A stretch of 64,000 bases of DNA from assembly GCA_020881835.1 (NCBI GenBank), contig CP052876.1, positions 1,178,001 to 1,242,000 on the forward strand. Direction: 5' to 3'. The position numbers and the translations under genes are program-made. Of the stretch, positions 58,217-64,000 are shown piece after piece (positions within the stretch are counted from its first letter, which is position 1; the number at the start of each line of letters is the position of its first letter). A model generated the notes under the pieces. It saw only the letters and a list, made by a program, of their open reading frames with translations, searched no databases and was not told where the DNA came from. Source of the DNA: Kineosporiaceae bacterium SCSIO 59966 (GTDB lineage Bacteria > Actinomycetota > Actinomycetes > Actinomycetales > SCSIO-59966).

Positions 58217-59580
58217 TGGCCCGCCCGACGCCGCTGTCCGGGTTCCCCGAGCTCCTGCCCGCCGACCGGGTCGTCGAGCAGCAGGTGCTCGACTCGCTGC
58301 GCGCCACCTTCGAGCTGTACGGGTTCGCCGGCATCGAGACCCGCGCCGTGGAGCCGCTGTCCGTGCTGCTGCGCAAGGGCGAGATCGACAAGGAGGTGTA
58401 CGTCGTCCGCCGGCTGCACGCCGACGACACCGGCGAGGACGCCGGCGGTGACCAGCTCGCCCTGCACTTCGACCTCACCGTGCCGTTCGCCCGGTACGTG
58501 CTGGAGAACGCCGGCCGGCTGCAGTTCCCGTTCCGCCGCTACCAGATCCAGAAGGTGTGGCGCGGGGAGCGGCCGCAGGAGGGGCGTTACCGCGAGTTCC
58601 TCCAGGCCGACATCGACGTCGTCGACCGCGACACGCTCGCCCCCCACCACGACGTGGAGATGGCCCGGGTCATGGTGGACGCGCTGTCCCGGCTGCCGCT
58701 GCCCGGCGTCCGGCTGCAGCTCAACAACCGCAAGCTGATCGAGGGCTTCTACCGGGGCCTGGGTGTGGACGACGTCGCCGCCGTCATGCGCGTCGTCGAC
58801 AAGCTGGACAAGGTGGGCGCCGACGAGGTGGCCCGTCAGCTGCGCGAGGACGTCGGGCTCGACGACGCCCAGGTCGCCGGGTGCCTGCGGCTGCCGCAGC
58901 TGAGTGCCGGCGCGGACGACGCGGCCGGGTTCGCGCAGCGGGTCCGGGCCCTGGGTGTGCAGCACCCGCTGCTGGAGGAGGGCCTGGCCGAGCTCGTCGC
59001 CGTCCTGGCCGGGTGCGCCGACCTGCGCTCGGAGCGGGTGGACGTCGTCGCGGACCTGTCCGTGGCCCGGGGCCTGGACTACTACACCGGCACCGTCTAC
59101 GAGACCCGCCTGCTCGGCTACGAGCACCTGGGCTCGATCTGCTCGGGCGGCCGGTACGACGCGCTGGCCTCGGACGGGTCGACGACCTACCCCGGCGTCG
59201 GCATCTCCTTCGGGGTCACCCGCACCCTCGCGCCGCTGCTGGCCCGCGGGGCGCTCACCGCGTCCCGGTCGGTGCCGACCGCGGTCGTCGTCGCCGTCGT
59301 CGACGAGGCCCGCCGGGCGGACTCGGACGCCGTCGCCGCGGCGCTGCGGGCCCGCGGCGTGCCGACCGAGGTGTCGCCGTCCGCCGCGAAGTTCGGCAAG
59401 CAGATCCGCTACGCCGACCGGCGGGGCATCCCGTTCGTCTGGTTCCCCCAGGACGACGGCGGCCACGAGGTCAAGGACATCCGCTCCGGGGAGCAGGTGC
59501 CGGCGGACCCGGCGACCTGGACGCCGCCGGAGCAGGACCTTCGCCCCGTCGTCCGGGCGGCGGCGGACACGCCGGGCTGA
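58216..59580 (+). CDS. hisS: Histidyl-tRNA synthetase
   Basis: A 454-residue class II synthetase. Motif 2 reads QIQKVWRGERPQEGRYREFLQ, cut here to its core VWRGERPQEGRYREF; the histidine loop RGLDYYTGTVYE and motif 3 (GGRYDALASD, GVGISFGVTR) are present, and the C-terminal anticodon domain follows (VPTAVVVAVVDEA). Start ATG in the TGATG junction. Confidence 0.96.
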   Translation: MARPTPLSGFPELLPADRVVEQQVLDSLRATFELYGFAGIETRAVEPLSVLLRKGEIDKEVYVVRRLHADDTGEDAGGDQLALHFDLTVPFARYVLENAGRLQFPFRRYQIQKVWRGERPQEGRYREFLQADIDVVDRDTLAPHHDVEMARVMVDALSRLPLPGVRLQLNNRKLIEGFYRGLGVDDVAAVMRVVDKLDKVGADEVARQLREDVGLDDAQVAGCLRLPQLSAGADDAAGFAQRVRALGVQHPLLEEGLAELVAVLAGCADLRSERVDVVADLSVARGLDYYTGTVYETRLLGYEHLGSICSGGRYDALASDGSTTYPGVGISFGVTRTLAPLLARGALTASRSVPTAVVVAVVDEARRADSDAVAAALRARGVPTEVSPSAAKFGKQIRYADRRGIPFVWFPQDDGGHEVKDIRSGEQVPADPATWTPPEQDLRPVVRAAADTPG

Positions 59581-59619
59581 TCGCCGGACGGTTGCGCCGC
59601 GCTGTGCTTCGCTGACCCG

Positions 59620-60687
59620 GTGCGCACCCGTCCCCGGCTGCTGACCGTGCTCGCGGCGTCCGTCGTCGCCGTGGCCGCCGTGGCCGCCTGCTCCTCGCCC
59701 GGGCCCCAGCCGCAGGCCACCGCGACGCCGAGCACCGCCGCGCCGACGCAGGCCGCCGAGCCGGGCGGCAGTGGCGTGCGGGCGCCGTTGACCGGTGTCG
59801 AGGTCGCCGACCCGTCGGTCCTGGAGCGGCCCGCGGTCGCGGTGAAGGTGTCCGACGTCCGCCAGGCGCACCCGCAGGTCGGGGTCGACCGCGCCGACCT
59901 CGTCCTCGTCGAGCCGATCGGCGCGTCGTACACGCGGCTGGCGGCGGTGTTCCACTCCGAGCTGCCGCAGCGGGTCGGCCCGGTGCGCTCGGTGCGGCCG
60001 ATGGACGCCGCGCTGCTGTCACCGCTGCGGCCGGTGTTCGCCAACACGATGGGCGCCGAGTGGGTGCTGCGCTACGTCGAGGACACCGGGGACCTGGAGA
60101 ACCTCGGCAGCCTGACCGTGCACGCCACCGGCGCCTACCCGGTGGACGGCGACCGGCCCGCCCCCGACCACGTGCTGGTCGACCCGGCCCGGCTGCTCGA
60201 GCTCGCCGAGTCCACGCGCCCGCCGGCCCCGTACCTCGAGCACGCCGAGGACGTCGCCGGTGCCACCGCGGTCACCGACGGGCAGCCGGCCCGCCGGCTC
60301 ACCGTCCCCTACGGCGCGCAGTGGACGGTCTCCTGGACGTGGGACGACGCGGACGGCCGGTACGAGCGGTCCGAGCCGTGGGGCCCGCACGTCACCGCGG
60401 CCGGCGACCGGCTCGGCGCGCAGAACGTCGTCGTGCTGTTCGTGGAGTCCCGGCGGGAGAAGCTCGCCGCGGGCTCCGGGCAGCCGGTCGACGTGCTGCA
60501 GGTCGTCGACGCCTCCGGGGAGCTGCTCGTCCTGTCCGGCGGGTCCGCGGTCACCGGCACGTGGCGCAAGGGGGCGCCGGGGGAGCCGTTCGAGCTCGTC
60601 ACCGACGACGGCGGCCCGGTGCGGCTCGCCCCGGGCCGGACGTGGGTGGAGATGCCGCGGCCCGGCGCCGCCGTCGACGTGTCGTAG
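59620..60687 (+). CDS. DUF3048 lipoprotein
   Basis: A 355-residue exported lipoprotein. The N-terminal RTRPRLLTVLAASVVAVAAV leads to a lipobox VAAC|SS with Cys about 24, then a Thr/Pro/Ala linker and the DUF3048 domain (RPAVAVKVSDVRQAHPQVG, GASYTRLAAVFHSELP, GPVRSVRPMDAALLSPL). Homologues are widespread in Gram-positives and of unknown function. GTG start. Confidence 0.88.
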   Translation: MRTRPRLLTVLAASVVAVAAVAACSSPGPQPQATATPSTAAPTQAAEPGGSGVRAPLTGVEVADPSVLERPAVAVKVSDVRQAHPQVGVDRADLVLVEPIGASYTRLAAVFHSELPQRVGPVRSVRPMDAALLSPLRPVFANTMGAEWVLRYVEDTGDLENLGSLTVHATGAYPVDGDRPAPDHVLVDPARLLELAESTRPPAPYLEHAEDVAGATAVTDGQPARRLTVPYGAQWTVSWTWDDADGRYERSEPWGPHVTAAGDRLGAQNVVVLFVESRREKLAAGSGQPVDVLQVVDASGELLVLSGGSAVTGTWRKGAPGEPFELVTDDGGPVRLAPGRTWVEMPRPGAAVDVS

Positions 60688-60774
60688 CGGCGTGCCCGGC
60701 CGGACGGGTCGCGGACGCCGGTCGCGGGGTCGCCCGGTGGCATGACGGCGCCCGGCCGTGGGTACGCCTGAGGC

Positions 60775-61062
60775 ATGACCGGTCAGGACGGCACCAGCGA
60801 CCAGAGCGACCCGCGGCGGGGGCGGCCCGACTACCACGACCCGACGTCCGGGATCGGCGGCGCCCCGCCGGCCCGCAGCGCGCTCACCCTGCGGCTGTGG
60901 CTGGCGGGGTTCGGCCTCGTGCTGTGCATCGTGCTCGCGGTGCTGGCGGCGCAGGCCGAGGTGTCGACCGTGCTCGTGGTCCTGCTGGCGCTCGGGGCAC
61001 TGGTCGCCGCGGTGGACCTCGTCGTCGTGATCCGGCGCAAGCGCAGCGGGGAACCGGGCTGA
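60775..61062 (+). CDS. Two-helix membrane protein, DUF6343-like
   Basis: A 95-residue protein with a polar N-terminus and the segment PARSALTLRLWLAGFGLVLC followed by helices at about 44-62 and 66-86, then a basic end (RRKRSGEPG). The SALxLRLWLAxFGL pattern resembles short actinobacterial DUF6343 proteins. Function unknown. Confidence 0.6.
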   Translation: MTGQDGTSDQSDPRRGRPDYHDPTSGIGGAPPARSALTLRLWLAGFGLVLCIVLAVLAAQAEVSTVLVVLLALGALVAAVDLVVVIRRKRSGEPG

Positions 61063-61296
61063 CCTGGACAGGGGTGTAGGAGCGTCTCCGGTAAGCAGTC
61101 GGGTTGACCAGGCAGCTCACTCTTCCTGACGACGACGGCCCCCGCCGCAGGACGCGGGACACCCGCCGGGGCCCAGCGGCGAGCGATCCGCTGCCTTGCG
61201 GCGCCGTCCACGTGGCGTAGCACCGGCGTCGGCGTCCTCACTGCACCACTTGGGTGACCGGCGGGTGTGGACTGTCGGAGGCGGTCCCTAGCGTCT

Positions 61297-61320
61297 CCTC
61301 GAGACCAACTCGACTCGAGG
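61297..61320 (+). promoter_or_regulatory. Hairpin overlapping the ribosome site of the SLH gene
   Basis: CCTCGAG (61297-61303) pairs with CTCGAGG (61314-61320). The 3' arm runs into the GAGGAGGA ribosome site before the ATG at 61329, so the stem would partly hide it. A TAGCGT -10 candidate is just upstream at 61289-61294, making the hairpin the very 5' end of the mRNA. Confidence 0.45.
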
Positions 61321-61328
61321 AGGACACC

Positions 61329-62507
61329 ATGAGACGTCTCATAACGGTGGTGGGGGCACTTGCACTGTCCTTGTCGGTACTGACCCCTGCCCACGCTGCG
61401 GTCCCCGAGGCGCGCGACATCACCGACGCCTGCCCGCCAGGCGTCGAGCAGAACCTGCCGTTCACGGACGTGACCCAGTACGAGCAGGCCATCGGCTGTC
61501 TGTGGCACTGGGAGGTCACTCGTGGCACGACGACGACCACATACTCGCCGTCCGCATCGGTGACACGCGGCGACATGGCATCGTTCGTGGCCCGCGTCAT
61601 CCGAGAGACCGGCTTTCCTCTGCCCGTCGGCGCGGACCACTTCACCGACGATGACGGCTCCCCGCGAGAAGACGACATCAACGCTCTGGCCACCGCAGGC
61701 GTCGTCCAAGGCGTTGGCGGAACGCGCTACGCGCCGGGTGACCGAGTGAACCGTGGGCAGATGGCTGCCTTCCTCGTTCGGTCCTACGAGCTTGTCTCCG
61801 GCACGGAGATGCCGGCAGGCAGCGACTACTTTCCCGACGACGACGGGCACAACAGGGAGGCGGATATCGACAAGGTCGCTCGCGCAGGACTGGCGGGCGG
61901 GTACGGGGACGGCACCTACCGGCCCGGGGCCTCGGTGCGGCGCGATCACATGGCGCTGTTTCTGGCACGCTGGCTCGATCTAGCGGTGGAGTCCGGGCTG
62001 GCGACGGCCCCGGCACCCACGCCCGGCGCGTCCACGTTCGGGCCAGGGACACACCTTGTCGGGCGTGACATCCAGCCAGGTCTGTACACCACGACGGTGG
62101 ATGGCTACTGCTACTGGGAGCGCCTCTCCGGCACGAGCGGGGACTTCGACGACATCATCGCGAACGACTTCACCAGTGGCGCCCGGATCTACGTGCAGAT
62201 CCTCGCAACCGATGTCGCCTTCTTCTCCGATGACTGCGGTACCTGGCGTCCGGCTTCGACCTCGGGAACACCGGGCACCACGATGAGTGACGGCATGTGG
62301 CGCATTGGAATTGACGTCAAGGCCGGAACGTACCGCGCCGAGCCGGTCGAGTCCTGCTACTGGGAACGACTCAGCGGTGCTACAGGGGAGTTCGAGGACA
62401 TCATCGCGAACGACTTCACCGATGGTGGACCTGTCGTGGTGACCCTCTCGCCGACGGACTGGGGCTTCGCGTCCTCGGACTGTGGTACGTGGACGTTGGT
62501 GAGCTGA
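61329..62507 (+). CDS. Secreted SLH-repeat protein with two C-terminal WERLSG modules
   Basis: A 392-residue secreted protein. The signal peptide is [16 protein letters not shown] to VLTPAHAA (cleavage near residue 24). Three S-layer-homology-like repeats follow ([85 protein letters not shown]). Then come two ~60-residue modules, each YCYWERLSG or SCYWERLSG, then IIANDFT and a DCGTW end. SLH repeats usually tie proteins to wall polymers. Codon use is less GC-extreme than in the neighbours. GAGGAGG ribosome site. Confidence 0.85.
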   Translation: MRRLITVVGALALSLSVLTPAHAAVPEARDITDACPPGVEQNLPFTDVTQYEQAIGCLWHWEVTRGTTTTTYSPSASVTRGDMASFVARVIRETGFPLPVGADHFTDDDGSPREDDINALATAGVVQGVGGTRYAPGDRVNRGQMAAFLVRSYELVSGTEMPAGSDYFPDDDGHNREADIDKVARAGLAGGYGDGTYRPGASVRRDHMALFLARWLDLAVESGLATAPAPTPGASTFGPGTHLVGRDIQPGLYTTTVDGYCYWERLSGTSGDFDDIIANDFTSGARIYVQILATDVAFFSDDCGTWRPASTSGTPGTTMSDGMWRIGIDVKAGTYRAEPVESCYWERLSGATGEFEDIIANDFTDGGPVVVTLSPTDWGFASSDCGTWTLVS

Positions 62508-62517
62508 CAGACGCCCG

Positions 62518-62554
62518 TGGCCTGGCCGGCAGTGCTCGGCTGCCGGTCAGGCCA
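62518..62554 (+). terminator. Hairpin terminator after the SLH gene
   Basis: TGGCCTGGCCGGCAG (62518-62532) pairs with CTGCCGGTCAGGCCA (62540-62554), a 15-bp stem with one mismatch and a 7-nt loop, ten bases after the stop codon. No U-tract. Confidence 0.7.
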
Positions 62555-62661
62555 GTTCGACGACGCGGAAGGCCGGGGCCGCGAGTACGCCCGAGCGGCC
62601 GGAACCCGCTCGGAGGCCGTCGACGTGCGGCAGCGGGTTCGGTGCCGCGACCGCGGTTCCG

Positions 62662-62667
62662 TAGGAT
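62662..62667 (+). promoter_or_regulatory. Candidate -10 element for aspS
   Basis: TAGGAT matches TANNNT, 37 nt before the aspS GTG, which also has an AAGGA ribosome site. Confidence 0.45.
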
Positions 62668-62704
62668 CGGGCGGTCCCCCGATCAGCCCGAGGAAGGAAC
62701 CTCC

Positions 62705-64000
62705 GTGCTCCGCACCCACGAGGCCGGCACCCTGCGTGCCGACTCCGCCGGCCAGACCGTCACCCTCACCGGCTGGGTGGCGCGGCGGCGCGATCACGGT
62801 GGGGTCGCCTTCCTCGACCTGCGCGACGCCTCGGGCGTCGTCCAGGTCGTCGTCCACGACGAGTCCGTCGCGCACTCGCTGCGCAACGAGTACTGCCTGC
62901 GGGTGCGCGGGACGGTCGGCCGCCGGCCGGAGGGCAACGAGAACCCGGCCCTGCCCACCGGCGAGATCGAGGTGACGGCCCAGGACGTCGAGGTGCTCAG
63001 CGAGTCGGCGCCCCTGCCGTTCCAGATCGACGAGCACGTGGAGGTCGGCGAGGAGGCTCGGCTGCGGCACCGCTACCTCGACCTGCGCCGTCCGGGGCCG
63101 GCCGCCGCGCTGCGGCTGCGCTCCCGGGTCAACCGGGCCGCCCGCGAGGTGCTCGACGCGCACCGGTTCGTCGAGGTCGAGACGCCGACGCTGACCCGCT
63201 CCACCCCGGAGGGTGCCCGCGACTTCCTCGTCCCGGCCCGGCTGCAGCCCGGCTCCTGGTACGCGTTGCCGCAGAGCCCGCAGCTGTTCAAGCAGCTGCT
63301 CATGGTCGCCGGGATGGAGCGGTACTACCAGATCGCCCGCTGCTACCGGGACGAGGACTTCCGCGCCGACCGGCAGCCGGAGTTCACGCAGCTCGACATC
63401 GAGATGAGCTTCGTCGAGCAGGACGACGTCATCGCGCTGTCCGAGGAGGTCCTCGCCGCCCTGTGGCGGCTCATCGGCGTCGAGCTGCAGACCCCGTTCC
63501 CGCGGATGACCTACGCCGAGGCGATGGCCCGGTACGGCACCGACAAGCCGGACCTGCGGTTCGGCCTCGAGCTCGTCGAGTGCACCGACTTCTTCGCGGA
63601 CACCCCGTTCCGGGTGTTCCAGGCGCCGTACGTCGGCGCCGTGGTGATGCCCGGCGGCGGCTCGCAGCCGCGCCGGCAGTTCGACGCCTGGCAGGACTGG
63701 GCCAAGCAGCGGGGGGCGAAGGGCCTGGCCTACGTCACCGTCGGCGCGGACGGCGAGCTCGGTGGCCCGGTCGCCAAGAACATCTCGGACGCCGAGAAGG
63801 CCGGCCTGGCCGCGCACACCGGTGCCGCCCCCGGCGACGCCATCTTCTTCGCGGCCGGCCCGGCGAAGTCCGCCCGGGCGCTGCTCGGCGCGGCCCGTCT
63901 GGAGATCGCACGGCGCACCGGGCTCATCGACACCGACGCGTGGAGTTTCCTGTGGGTGGTCGACGCGCCCCTGTTCGAGCCCGTCGCCGACACCGACGAC
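62705..64000 (+). CDS. aspS: Aspartyl-tRNA synthetase, 3' end beyond window
   Basis: The GTG at 62705 opens a frame that runs off the right edge (432 codons present). It has the N-terminal OB-fold anticodon domain ([20 protein letters not shown]), class II motif 2 ([30 protein letters not shown]), and the bacterial GAD insertion domain ([18 protein letters not shown], then [20 protein letters not shown]). Motif 3 is outside the window. Whether it is discriminating or also charges tRNA-Asn cannot be told here. Confidence 0.96.
   Translation, partial: MLRTHEAGTLRADSAGQTVTLTGWVARRRDHGGVAFLDLRDASGVVQVVVHDESVAHSLRNEYCLRVRGTVGRRPEGNENPALPTGEIEVTAQDVEVLSESAPLPFQIDEHVEVGEEARLRHRYLDLRRPGPAAALRLRSRVNRAAREVLDAHRFVEVETPTLTRSTPEGARDFLVPARLQPGSWYALPQSPQLFKQLLMVAGMERYYQIARCYRDEDFRADRQPEFTQLDIEMSFVEQDDVIALSEEVLAALWRLIGVELQTPFPRMTYAEAMARYGTDKPDLRFGLELVECTDFFADTPFRVFQAPYVGAVVMPGGGSQPRRQFDAWQDWAKQRGAKGLAYVTVGADGELGGPVAKNISDAEKAGLAAHTGAAPGDAIFFAAGPAKSARALLGAARLEIARRTGLIDTDAWSFLWVVDAPLFEPVADTDD

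Overview
This is a 64 kb piece of a very GC-rich actinobacterial chromosome. The support is converging: a phosphatidylinositol mannoside cluster (pgsA, patA, pimA), an SsgB-type cell-division regulator, the coproporphyrin-dependent haem pathway (hemE, cgoX, chdC), two-subunit PLP synthase genes, the ruvCAB-yajC-secDF-apt-rel order, frequent GTG starts, and many 4-nt GTGA overlaps between genes. SsgB together with PIM genes points to a morphologically complex or related actinomycete; I cannot name the genus.

Layout. 1-7,000: partial thiolase, RNase D, a LuxR-type regulator with a degenerate receiver, a DUF3000 protein, then hemE-cgoX-chdC with an array of 42-bp palindromic repeats in front of chdC. 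7,000-15,200: a repeat-rich gap, GNAT and MsrB, a decayed permease fragment, a LigD-type polymerase, membrane proteins, LigC ligase and a hydrolase. 15,200-19,200: an LmeA-like protein, a RibD-type reductase, SufE, a thiosulfate sulfurtransferase and ZapE. 19,200-26,000: the glycogen/trehalose set glgX-treY-treZ. 26,100-31,000: four tRNA genes, an aminodeoxychorismate lyase, ssgB, and a complete 2,003-bp IS1634-like insertion sequence whose ends and 5-bp target duplication can be read directly. 31,400-40,700: thrS, a HIT protein, an EF-G paralogue, the PIM genes and pdxS. 41,000-45,000: kynureninase and a 2OG-Fe(II) oxygenase preceded by a 23-residue leader peptide, then pdxT and yebC. 45,100-64,000: ruvCAB, yajC-secD-secF, apt, rel, a DUF349 protein, a cyclophilin, a metallo-hydrolase, hisS, a DUF3048 lipoprotein, a secreted SLH-type protein and the start of aspS.

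The most unusual feature is a composite intergenic repeat family at six sites (about 7.1, 12.2, 21.1, 31.1, 40.9 and 45.0 kb). A ~63-nt nested hairpin with arms CAGAATGCTG/CAGCATTCTG forms the centre. It is flanked by inverted copies of a ~24-nt motif (GGTGGCGGGA-y-TGCATGATCACG), sometimes arrayed at 37-38 bp, and often ends in a TGATCA-containing terminal motif. No protein is encoded in it. It looks like an abundant non-autonomous mobile or structured-RNA element.

Other points to examine are the 42-bp palindrome array in the haem locus, the leaderless leader peptide before the oxygenase, the IS insertion next to a leaderless promoter, in-frame tandem repeats in the tails of housekeeping proteins, and the duplicated C-terminal module of the SLH protein. 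All coordinates and starts were read by eye; family assignments come from recognised motifs, not database searches.
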